NCBI GenBank assembly: GCA_023432855.1
Contig: JAEZEZ010000079.1
Coordinates: 1 to 15,403 of the forward strand
DNA length: 15,403 bases
DNA from: Pseudomonadota bacterium
GTDB taxonomy: Bacteria > Pseudomonadota > Alphaproteobacteria > Caulobacterales > Caulobacteraceae
Reading direction: 5' to 3'
Below, one piece after another: positions 1-5,561 of the stretch; within the stretch, counting starts at the first letter, position 1; every line of letters begins with the position of its first letter. The notes beneath the pieces are model-generated. The model made no database searches. It saw only the letters and a program-made list of their open reading frames with translations, and was not told the origin of the DNA. The position numbers and the translations under genes were made by a program.

Positions 1-50
1 CCGCGCGCCCCCCCCCCCCCCGGCCCCGGGGCGGGGGCCCGCCAGGACCG
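1..50. other. Low-complexity C/G edge, probable assembly-quality problem
   Basis: The first 50 bases are almost only C and G, with a run of 14 C at 8-21 and then GGCCCC/GGGGCC blocks. No other part of the window has such a homopolymer. It lies just past the 3' end of the minus-strand lipoprotein gene, where a terminator might be expected. It contains a possible GGCCCC (22-27)/GGGGCC (34-39) hairpin, but there is no T tract. I read it as a degraded contig or read end and would not interpret it biologically. Confidence 0.6.
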
Positions 51-64
51 TGGAGCGCGGCTGC

Positions 65-580
65 CTACTGGCCGGTCTGGAAGATTTCCGCGGGGGCGCC
101 GAACGCCTGGGTGCACACCTCGGCGCCGAAGGCGTCGCTCAACTGCTCCTCGGCCTCGGCCATGGCGATCACGCCCAGCCGGGACCCGGTGATGGTCTGG
201 CCGATCTTGTACTCGCCCACGACCCGGCCGGTTTCGACGTCCACCAGCCGCGCCGTGCCGCGCACCTTGTTCTGCCCGAACAGCACGGCGGTCACGAAGG
301 GGTTCGCCTTGCTCAGCTTCTGCAGCCGCGCCTCCATGCGCAGGGGCCGCGCGCCGGTCGCGCAGGCGTCCAGCTTGGCGCGCACGCGCTGCTGGAAGAT
401 GGAGTCGAACTCGCCCGACACCTCGATCGCCGGATCACGGTCGAGGGTCACCGTCTCGACCCGGCTCGACCGGCTCCAGTCCTCGGGCATGGACGCGATC
501 GGCGCGCTGTCGGACTTCGATATGCACCCGGCCAGCACAAGTGCGGCGCCCGCCGCCGCGGCCATCGTCCAGATCTTCAT
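65..580 (-). CDS. Small predicted lipoprotein of unknown function
   Basis: This gene encodes 171 aa. The N-terminus is a lipoprotein signal peptide: MKIW, an Ala-rich hydrophobic stretch, then the lipobox LAGC with the lipidated Cys at residue 19. An in-frame start 12 codons upstream (616) would put charged residues before the signal and lie inside oxyR, so I chose the ATG at 578-580, which has a GGGGA ribosome site about 9 bases before it. The mature part has a pattern of short beta segments (VRGTARLVDVETGRVVGEYKI) and two further cysteines, but I do not recognise the family. It starts 4 bp after the oxyR stop, so it is probably co-transcribed with oxyR. An envelope location is supported by the lipobox; any link to peroxide stress is inferred from position only. 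Confidence 0.85.
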   Translation of the reverse strand: MKIWTMAAAAGAALVLAGCISKSDSAPIASMPEDWSRSSRVETVTLDRDPAIEVSGEFDSIFQQRVRAKLDACATGARPLRMEARLQKLSKANPFVTAVLFGQNKVRGTARLVDVETGRVVGEYKIGQTITGSRLGVIAMAEAEEQLSDAFGAEVCTQAFGAPAEIFQTGQ

Positions 581-584
581 GTGT

Positions 585-1538
585 TCAGTCCCCAAGAACC
601 TCGTTCGGAGTCGCATCTAGCGCGGGCCGTGCCGGGGCGGAAGACCGCGCGCTGGCGAACACCTCGGCCAGCAGCCGGCCTTCCGCGGCGCGGCTGGAGC
701 CGGCGCGCCAGGCGATGACGATCTCGCGCGTCGGATGGTCCGCATCCAGCGGACGAATGGTGATCGGCGCGTGCTCCGCCAGCCCTGCCTCGACCGCCAT
801 GGCCGGGAGGAAGGTCACGCCCAGTCCGGACCCGACCATCTGCACCAGGGTCGGCAGCGAGGTGGCGGCGAAGCTCTCCTCGCCGCTCGTTCGAGGCGGG
901 GCCAGTCCACACGCCGCCAGCGCGTGCTCGCGCAGACAGTGCCCGTCTTCGAGCAGGATCAGTTCGTCCCCGGCGAAGGCTTCGGGGGCGACCCGCCGCT
1001 GCGCCGCGATGGGGTGGTTGGCGGGCGCCGCCGCGAGCAGTTCGTCCTCGCCCACATGGGCCCATTCCAGCCCGCTCATGTCGTAGGGCAGGGCGATCAG
1101 GGCCGCGTCGAGCGACCCGGCGCGCAGCCCGGCCACCAGCCGCTGGGTCAGGTCCTCGCGCAGGAACAGCCGCAGCCGCGGATAGTCACGGCGGAGCGCG
1201 GGCACGGCCAGCGGCAGCAGGAAGGGCGCAATGGTCGGGATCACGCCCAGGCGAAACCGTCCGGACAGCGGCTGGCCGGCCGCCTTCACCGCCTGCACCA
1301 GGTCCTCCGCCTGGGCCAGGATCGCCTCGGCCCGGCTCACCGCCTCTCGCCCGGCCGCCGTCAGGATGACGCCCGACCGCGCGCGCTCCACCACCGGGGC
1401 CCCCAGGATCTTCTCCAGTTCCTGGATGCCGGCGGACAGCGTCGGCTGGGTCACATGCGCGGCGTCCGCCGCCCGGCTGAACGAGCCGTGCTCGCTGAGA
1501 AGCTTGAGATACTGAAGCTGGCGCAAGGTCGGGGTCAT
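585..1538 (-). CDS. oxyR: OxyR, LysR-family peroxide-sensing transcription regulator
   Basis: This 317-aa protein has the usual LysR length. An N-terminal winged helix-turn-helix covers roughly residues 4-62 (SFSRAADAAHVTQPTLSAGI is the recognition region), followed by a linker helix and a periplasmic-binding-protein-like effector domain from about residue 91. The OxyR signature is present: EDGHCLREHAL places Cys201 and Cys210 nine residues apart, the same spacing as the redox pair Cys199/Cys208 of E. coli OxyR. Known OxyR proteins form a disulfide there on oxidation by H2O2 and then activate transcription. The gene is divergent from ahpC, with an OxyR-like box between them, which fits direct control of ahpC and possibly autoregulation. 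The ribosome site before the ATG is weak. Confidence 0.95.
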   Translation of the reverse strand: MTPTLRQLQYLKLLSEHGSFSRAADAAHVTQPTLSAGIQELEKILGAPVVERARSGVILTAAGREAVSRAEAILAQAEDLVQAVKAAGQPLSGRFRLGVIPTIAPFLLPLAVPALRRDYPRLRLFLREDLTQRLVAGLRAGSLDAALIALPYDMSGLEWAHVGEDELLAAAPANHPIAAQRRVAPEAFAGDELILLEDGHCLREHALAACGLAPPRTSGEESFAATSLPTLVQMVGSGLGVTFLPAMAVEAGLAEHAPITIRPLDADHPTREIVIAWRAGSSRAAEGRLLAEVFASARSSAPARPALDATPNEVLGD

Positions 1539-1560
1539 GCCGAACCAGATAGGCGCATCG

Positions 1561-1597
1561 ATAGAGCGCGTCTATGGCGGAACAATAGACAATCGAT
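1561..1597. promoter_or_regulatory. Predicted OxyR operator between oxyR and ahpC
   Basis: ATAGA-GCGCG-TCTAT at 1561-1575 is a perfect palindrome and matches the OxyR half-site rule ATAG-N7-CTAT. A second, imperfect pair follows: ATAG at 1585-1588 and CGAT at 1594-1597, with N5 between them and N9 from the first pair, instead of the canonical seven. A lone ATAG is also present at 1549-1552. The position, 77-113 bp before ahpC and 23-59 bp before oxyR on the other strand, suits control of both genes. The match is by eye to the known E. coli consensus. Confidence 0.7.
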
Positions 1598-1626
1598 TTG
1601 AGTTCGTGGGGCCGACTTCCTACATG
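1598..1626 (+). promoter_or_regulatory. Possible ahpC promoter
   Basis: TTGAGT (1598-1603), a 17-base spacer and TACATG (1621-1626) could be -35 and -10 elements. The -35 directly abuts the OxyR box, as is usual for OxyR-activated promoters. The -10 is a poor match. An overlapping alternative is GGAAC at 1579-1583 with AGTT 17 bases later, a weak fit to an EcfG-type stress promoter. Confidence 0.35.
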
Positions 1627-1673
1627 CCCTTCACGCGCGGCGAGGCCGCGGAACTTCAACGGAGATTTGCACT

Positions 1674-2234
1674 ATGATCGGCGTCGGCGAAAAGCTGCCT
1701 GAATTCGAAATCGTGGGCGTGAAGCCCGGCTTCAACAGCCACGAAGAGGGCGGCCAGAGCGCCTTCGAGAAGCTCGATCCGGAAAGCTTCCCCGGCAAGT
1801 GGAAGGTCATCTTCTTCTACCCGAAGCACTTCACCTTCATCTGCCCGACCGAGATCGCGGAGTTCGCCCGCCTCGGCAAGGAATTCGACGACCGTGACGC
1901 CGTCGTGCTCGGCGGTTCGACCGACAACGAGTTCTGCAAGCTGGCCTGGCGCCGTGACCACGCCGACCTCGACAAGCTGCCGATCTGGCAGTTCGCCGAC
2001 AACGGCGGCCGCTTCGCCCGCGCGCTCGGCGTGCTCGACGAAGCCGAAGGCGTCGCCCTGCGCGCCACCTTCATCGTCGACCCGCACAACGTCGTCCAGC
2101 ACGTGACCGTCAACGGCCTGAACGTGGGTCGCGCCCCGGGCGACACCCTGCGCGTCCTCGACGGCCTGCAGACTGACGAGCTCTGCGCCTGCAACCGCCC
2201 GGTGGGCGGCGACGTCCTCAAGCCGGCCGCCTAA
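1674..2234 (+). CDS. ahpC: AhpC, alkyl hydroperoxide reductase (2-Cys peroxiredoxin)
   Basis: This 186-aa thioredoxin-fold peroxidase reduces H2O2, alkyl hydroperoxides and, in known members, peroxynitrite in the cytoplasm. The peroxidatic site FTFICPTE contains Cys57. The C-terminal tail carries Cys171 and Cys173 in ELCACN, and Cys88 is a fourth cysteine. The closely placed C-terminal pair is the arrangement of Mycobacterium tuberculosis AhpC (Cys61, 174, 176), which is reduced by AhpD rather than by the flavoprotein AhpF. The next gene is ahpD and no ahpF is in view, which agrees. The start is supported by GGAGA at 1661-1665, eight bases before the ATG. The gene is divergent from oxyR and is expected to be OxyR-induced. 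Confidence 0.97.
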   Translation: MIGVGEKLPEFEIVGVKPGFNSHEEGGQSAFEKLDPESFPGKWKVIFFYPKHFTFICPTEIAEFARLGKEFDDRDAVVLGGSTDNEFCKLAWRRDHADLDKLPIWQFADNGGRFARALGVLDEAEGVALRATFIVDPHNVVQHVTVNGLNVGRAPGDTLRVLDGLQTDELCACNRPVGGDVLKPAA

Positions 2235-2247
2235 CCAGCCGACTTGC

Positions 2248-2294
2248 GCTCGGGGGGCGGGTCCCTCCCCCTCCTCCCCATCCGCCCCCCGAGC
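2248..2294 (+). promoter_or_regulatory. Strong hairpin between ahpC and ahpD, possible attenuator
   Basis: GCTCGGGGGGCGG (2248-2260) pairs perfectly with CCGCCCCCCGAGC (2282-2294): 13 bp, almost all G-C, with a 21-base C-rich loop. No T tract follows, so it is not a classical intrinsic terminator. In an operon whose first product is normally needed in large amounts, such a stem could protect the ahpC 3' end or reduce read-through into ahpD. That role is inference. Confidence 0.6.
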
Positions 2295-2320
2295 CCCCTT
2301 CCCGACATACGGAGACTTCC

Positions 2321-2851
2321 ATGAACCTCGATGCGCTGCGCGAGGCCGTACCGGCCTACGCCAAGGATCTGTCGCTGAACCTGTCGACCCTTTCGGGCGA
2401 AACCGTGCTGAACGCCGAGCAGCTGCAGGGCTGCTTTCTCGCTTCCGCTTACGCGGTGGGCACGCCCGAGGTGATCCGCGCCATCGAAGCCGCCGCCGAC
2501 GCGCTGACGCCGGAAGCGAAGAATGCGGCCAAAGCCGCCGCGGCGATCATGGGCATGAACAACATCTACTACCGCTCGCTGCACCTGATGCATAACCAGG
2601 AGTACCGGACGCTGCCGGCGCGCCTGCGCATGAACGTGCTGGCCAATCCCGGCGCCCCCAAGCTCGACTTCGAACTGTGGTCGACCGCCGTCAGCGCCAT
2701 CAACGGTTGCGGCGCCTGCCTCGACGCCCACGAGGGCGAACTGCGCAAGCACGGGGCCACGAACGTCCAGGTCCAGGCGGCGCTCCGCATCGCCTCGGTC
2801 GTCAATGCCGTCAGCCGCGTCATCGCGGCGGAACGCGCAATGGCCGGCTGA
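2321..2851 (+). CDS. ahpD: AhpD, alkylhydroperoxidase/AhpC reductase
   Basis: This 176-aa protein of the AhpD/CMD fold, all helical and usually trimeric, passes electrons to AhpC through its CXXC pair and has weak peroxidase activity of its own. The catalytic residues fall at exactly the M. tuberculosis AhpD positions: Glu118 in DFELW, Cys130 and Cys133 in NGCGACLDAH, and His137. The residue equivalent to mycobacterial His132 is Ala, giving CGAC instead of CSHC, so the proton relay may differ slightly. A GGAG ribosome site at 2311-2314 sits before the ATG. The gene lies 86 bp after ahpC behind a large hairpin and is closed by a T-rich terminator. Confidence 0.96.
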   Translation: MNLDALREAVPAYAKDLSLNLSTLSGETVLNAEQLQGCFLASAYAVGTPEVIRAIEAAADALTPEAKNAAKAAAAIMGMNNIYYRSLHLMHNQEYRTLPARLRMNVLANPGAPKLDFELWSTAVSAINGCGACLDAHEGELRKHGATNVQVQAALRIASVVNAVSRVIAAERAMAG

Positions 2852-2876
2852 AGCCCAAAGGCTCCCGACCTTCCTT

Positions 2877-2916
2877 GATCCCGGTCGTCTCCTCCGTGGC
2901 GGCCGGGATTTTTTTT
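2877..2916 (+). terminator. Rho-independent terminator after ahpD
   Basis: ATCCCGG (2878-2884) pairs with CCGGGAT (2903-2909). Inner pairs with two G-U wobbles extend the stem around an 8-base loop, and eight T follow directly (2909-2916). It ends the ahpC-ahpD transcript 26 bp after the ahpD stop and separates it from the methyltransferase gene. Confidence 0.9.
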
Positions 2917-2997
2917 GCGCGCGGCGCCCTCCTGGACTTGTCGAAAGACCAGGATGCCGATCTCTGTCGATGGCGCAGCGGCGACAGGGCCTGGAAC

Positions 2998-3621
2998 GTG
3001 AGTGACGCATCGAAGTCCGTGGCCATCGAGCTCTACGAGCGAGAGGCGGTCCGGCTCGCGGACCGCTTCGAAGCCATCGACCCGGCCGCTGTTTACGCCC
3101 CCGTTCGTGACCTGTTGCCGGGCGTCCCCGCCGACATGCTCGAGATCGGCGCCGGCACGGGCCGCGACGCTGCCTGGTTCGCCCGCCAGGGCCACCGGAT
3201 CGTGGCCGTGGAACCGGCCGAGGGCCTCCGTGAAGCGGGACGGCGCCTCCATCGGGAAGAGGCCATCACCTGGCTGGACGACCGCCTTCCGGATCTGCCG
3301 GGGACCGTCGCCCTGAACAAGACCTTCGACCTCATCCTGCTAACCGCCGTCTGGCATCACCTCGACGGGGCGCAAAGAGCCGCGGCGTTGGCGGTGCTGT
3401 CAGGCCTGCTGGCGCCGGAGGGGCGGCTGCTGCTGTCCATTCGCCATGGGTCAATCGACCCGGCGCGGGGCCTCTTCGCCGGGAATACCGACCAGACCAT
3501 CGCCGACGCACACATGGCGGGGCTGCAACTCGTCGCGCGCCGCGAATGTGAGTCGGTTCAGGCAGAGAACCGCGTCGCCGGAGTCACCTGGACCTGGCTG
3601 GCCTTCCAGACCGGCGCATGA
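2998..3621 (+). CDS. Class I SAM-dependent methyltransferase
   Basis: This gene encodes 207 aa from a GTG start. The open frame runs further upstream but crosses the ahpD terminator, so I took the GTG at 2998, which is preceded by ACAGGG with 8 bases of spacing. Motif I, LEIGAGTGRD, is at about residues 48-57. The acidic residue that usually binds the SAM ribose is Glu72 in IVAVEP, and LILLTAVWHHL matches the motif IV region of methyltransferase domain 11/25 proteins. The N-terminal SVAIELYEREAVRLADRF helix is typical of small-molecule methyltransferases of this group. The substrate cannot be told from sequence. It seems to be transcribed alone and converges on the SRPBCC gene. Confidence 0.85.
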   Translation: MSDASKSVAIELYEREAVRLADRFEAIDPAAVYAPVRDLLPGVPADMLEIGAGTGRDAAWFARQGHRIVAVEPAEGLREAGRRLHREEAITWLDDRLPDLPGTVALNKTFDLILLTAVWHHLDGAQRAAALAVLSGLLAPEGRLLLSIRHGSIDPARGLFAGNTDQTIADAHMAGLQLVARRECESVQAENRVAGVTWTWLAFQTGA

Positions 3622-3624
3622 GGA

Positions 3625-3641
3625 AGCGCGATCGACGCGCT
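3625..3641. terminator. Weak hairpin between convergent genes
   Basis: AGCGCG (3625-3630) and CGCGCT (3636-3641) form a 6-bp stem with a 5-base loop in the 33-bp gap between the convergent methyltransferase and SRPBCC genes. No T tract lies on either side. It could help end transcription in both directions, but the support is thin. Confidence 0.25.
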
Positions 3642-3654
3642 CCCGTCGGAAGGG

Positions 3655-4203
3655 CTACTGCGCCTTCCCCATCTCGATCACCTTCTCCAGGCGTCCGAAC
3701 TGGTGGCCGATGACGCCGTCGACCAGGGGGGCCCAGGCCTTCAGACCGCCCTTGGCGAAGCCGCCGACGGAGTAGGTGACGGTCAGGGTCGTTCGCTCGC
3801 CCGCCGGCTTGAGTTGCATCAGCAGCCCGCCGGTCACGCCCTGCATGTGCAGCGGGCCGAGCGCGCCCCACAGGTGCAGGCTCTTGTTCGGGTCGACGAA
3901 CTGCACGGCCATGTGGCGCGCGCCCGCGCCGTCGGGGCCGGCCTCGCAGAAGCAGCCGCCTGGCCGCAGGTCGATGCTCAGCCCCTCGGCCTTGCCGAAC
4001 CAGCTGTGCGACGGATCCCACCAGCGCGACGGTTCGACCATGGCGTCCCAGACCCGATCAGGCGGGGCTGCGATCTCGAACACGTGCACGGACTGGAAGC
4101 CCCAGTCCTGCGCCTCGGTGACTTCCGCCGTCGCCGGGGCCGCGGCGGCCAGCGAAGCCGCAACCGCCATCGCCAACCGGCTCATCATCGAACTGATCCC
4201 CAT
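3655..4203 (-). CDS. Exported SRPBCC-fold (AHSA1/polyketide-cyclase-like) protein
   Basis: This gene encodes 182 aa. The start at 4201-4203 is set by a strong GGGAGG ribosome site 5 bases upstream; a longer frame exists but would run back into the upstream gene. The N-terminus, MSRLAMAVAASLAAAAPATA, is a Sec signal peptide with probable cleavage before EVTEAQ. The rest has the SRPBCC pattern: a first beta strand ending in IAAPPDRVWDAM, then WWDPSHSWFG, LRPGGCFCE, a TTLTVTYSVGG strand, and a long C-terminal helix (FGRLEKVIEM). This fold makes a hydrophobic ligand pocket; the ligand is unknown. Export to the periplasm is less common for this family than a cytoplasmic location. It follows the membrane-protein gene by 11 bp and is probably co-transcribed with it. 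Confidence 0.85.
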   Translation of the reverse strand: MGISSMMSRLAMAVAASLAAAAPATAEVTEAQDWGFQSVHVFEIAAPPDRVWDAMVEPSRWWDPSHSWFGKAEGLSIDLRPGGCFCEAGPDGAGARHMAVQFVDPNKSLHLWGALGPLHMQGVTGGLLMQLKPAGERTTLTVTYSVGGFAKGGLKAWAPLVDGVIGHQFGRLEKVIEMGKAQ

Positions 4204-4214
4204 GTCCGCCTCCC

Positions 4215-5057
4215 TCAGTCGCGGCAGTTTCGCGCCCGCAGGCACCGCACCCGTTCGAGCAGCGCCTGCTCGCCCTCCAGCTGGCTTTGTCTGTACCTGA
4301 GGAACGTCTTCTGGTCGCGGTAGACCTTGGCCATGGACGACCGCGCCAGCGGATCGCCCGCCAGGCGGTCGAGATCGATCGAACATCCGAACGCGCCCGT
4401 ATGCGGGTCAATACGCCAGGCGAAATAGGGGTTCAGGTCTTCGCCGAGCGACAGGAAGACATCGCGGAAATAGGGAGTCTGCCCGTCGACGAAGGCCCGC
4501 TCCCCCAGGGAGTCGCGGATCAGGTCCCGGAGCCGCCGGTCGCGCAGGATGTCCATGCGATCACCCACGATCAGCTCCTGCGACACAGGCGTCCCGAGCC
4601 TGACCGCGGGAAGCCTGAACATCCCGCAACCGAAGTCGTCCTTCGTCGTCGCCAGCTGCCGGGCGGCGGCATCGGAGAACGCCCGCTCGATGACCGGAAT
4701 CTGGTCGGCGAAGCGCGTGTGCTCGGCGTAGTTCCGGGCCAGGGCCGCGACGTTTGCGGCCGTCTCCTCCTCCAGCCGCGCCAGGTACACCTGCTCCTGG
4801 CGCGCCGCTTTCCAGTCCTCGCCCCAGTTGCTGACCTGGAAGGCGATGAGGATGCCGACAACAACGATGGCGAGTTCGATGGAGACCGAGAACCAGTCGT
4901 GGGTCTTCACCGCGCGGATGATGCGGGTGGCCGGTCGTCGCGGCGCCTGTATGGGTTCGGGCGGCGCGGGCAGGGGCGGCGGCTGGACCGGCGGTTCGGC
5001 CTTCGGTTTGCGAGCGCCTGCAGGGCGTCGCGCGGGCGGCCTTTGGGGCGGCTTCAT
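4215..5057 (-). CDS. Single-helix membrane protein of unknown function (DUF6090-like)
   Basis: This gene encodes 280 aa. Residues 1-45 are rich in Pro, Arg and Ala and are likely disordered and cytoplasmic. One transmembrane helix follows (SVSIELAIVVVGILIAFQVSNW, about residues 57-78), then a helical, charged domain of about 200 residues with several cysteines. The pattern of a helix ending in FQVSNW followed by E-rich helices matches what I remember of the DUF6090 group, whose function is not known to me; this assignment is tentative. ATG at 5057 is preferred because GGGAG lies 5 bases before it. A GTG four codons upstream (5069) is the alternative. It is the first gene of a two-gene unit with the SRPBCC gene. 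Confidence 0.8.
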   Translation of the reverse strand: MKPPQRPPARRPAGARKPKAEPPVQPPPLPAPPEPIQAPRRPATRIIRAVKTHDWFSVSIELAIVVVGILIAFQVSNWGEDWKAARQEQVYLARLEEETAANVAALARNYAEHTRFADQIPVIERAFSDAAARQLATTKDDFGCGMFRLPAVRLGTPVSQELIVGDRMDILRDRRLRDLIRDSLGERAFVDGQTPYFRDVFLSLGEDLNPYFAWRIDPHTGAFGCSIDLDRLAGDPLARSSMAKVYRDQKTFLRYRQSQLEGEQALLERVRCLRARNCRD

Positions 5058-5246
5058 GCGGGCTCCCACATACGAGGGTGTCGCCGCAATCGCTCACCGG
5101 TTGCTCGCTCGCGTCAAGCTTGCAGTCGCCACCCTTGCTCAGGCTACCCGAACCAGTGTGCGATTCCCGGCCCGGCCCCGGAGTGGTGCGCCTTCCTGAC
5201 CGGGATCAACAGACCGGTCTTTGAACAGTGAATGGTACTTGAGCGT
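5058..5246. other. Gene-free stretch upstream of the membrane-protein gene
   Basis: No credible gene, tRNA or structured RNA is visible here. It should contain the minus-strand promoter of the membrane-protein/SRPBCC pair, but I see no convincing -35/-10 pair. An AACAG pentamer at 5224-5228 is probably a stray relative of the repeats that follow. Confidence 0.5.
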
Positions 5247-5382
5247 GCGCCTGTTGGGGCGGGTCGACTCCCCTGTTCCGCGCGTCGGATTTCCCTGTTC
5301 CGGATAACGGATTTCCCTGTTCCGGATCCTGGAATTCCCTGTTCCGGACCGCGGGTTTCCCTGTTCCGAATTCCCTGTTCCG
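5247..5382. repeat. 22-bp-periodic repeat array, unit core TTCCCTGTTCCG
   Basis: TTCCCTGTTCCG occurs perfectly at 5291, 5313, 5335, 5357 and 5371, with one mismatch at 5269, and as a degenerate copy at 5247 that keeps CCTGTT. The first six copies begin exactly 22 bp apart; the last step is 14 bp. The 10-bp spacers all differ (cgcgtcggat, gataacggat, gatcctggaa, gaccgcgggt). Because 22 is not a multiple of three, the repeat passes through all reading frames, so it is not coding. The period is about two helical turns, which would put the cores on nearly the same DNA face. The spacers are too short for a CRISPR array. Confidence 0.9.
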
Positions 5383-5442
5383 GGCCAAACGGCTTACGAA
5401 TTCAACGAGTTGAAGGCGGCAGACTGTTTTTCTTCGCTCAAT

Positions 5443-5541
5443 AACAGGGAAAGGCCGCAGAGCGGGCGGAAACCCGGCTCCGCTGTTTCGATGGAACAGC
5501 AAATAACAGCGGGGAACAGCGAAATAACAGCGGGGAACAGC
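5443..5541. repeat. Inverted partner array with AACAG cores at ~10.4-bp spacing
   Basis: AACAGGGAA at 5443-5451 is the reverse complement of the left-array core TTCCCTGTT. After it, AACAG pentamers begin at 5495, 5505, 5515, 5526 and 5536, in steps of 10, 10, 11 and 10 bp; the step from 5443 to 5495 is 52 bp, about five helical turns. The longest direct repeat unit is 21 bp (GGGGAACAGCGAAATAACAGC at 5511-5531), and its first half recurs at 5532. CCGCTGTT (5480-5487) can pair with AACAGCGG (5505-5512), or a shorter GCTGTT with AACAGC at 5495-5500. The array ends 21 bp from the murI stop, so the structure could also lie in the murI mRNA 3' end. Confidence 0.85.
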
Positions 5542-5561
5542 GGGCCTGGCCCCCGCGCAGC

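Noticed and set aside
735..1601. Plus-strand frame opposite oxyR
   Set aside because: Antisense shadow: Arg/Gln-rich product that covers the OxyR operator as well.
2677..2997. N-terminal extension of the methyltransferase back into ahpD
   Set aside because: The extension overlaps ahpD and its terminator and encodes Arg-rich sequence; the GTG at 2998 fits the family start.
2231..3010. Minus-strand frame opposite ahpD
   Set aside because: It runs through the ahpD terminator and both flanking gaps and encodes a basic, low-complexity product; ahpD on the plus strand has all catalytic residues.
5090..5220. Possible tRNA or other structured RNA in the gene-free stretch
   Set aside because: No acceptor, anticodon and T-arm set could be formed, and the T-arm consensus is absent.
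5269..5382. CRISPR array
   Set aside because: Repeats are 12 bp and spacers 10 bp, far below CRISPR sizes, and no cas genes are in the window.
5206..5502. Open frames through the repeat region on both strands (5206-5502 minus, 5232-5444 plus)
   Set aside because: They are translations of the repeats. The 22-bp unit shifts frame at each copy, and no ribosome site or family match is visible.
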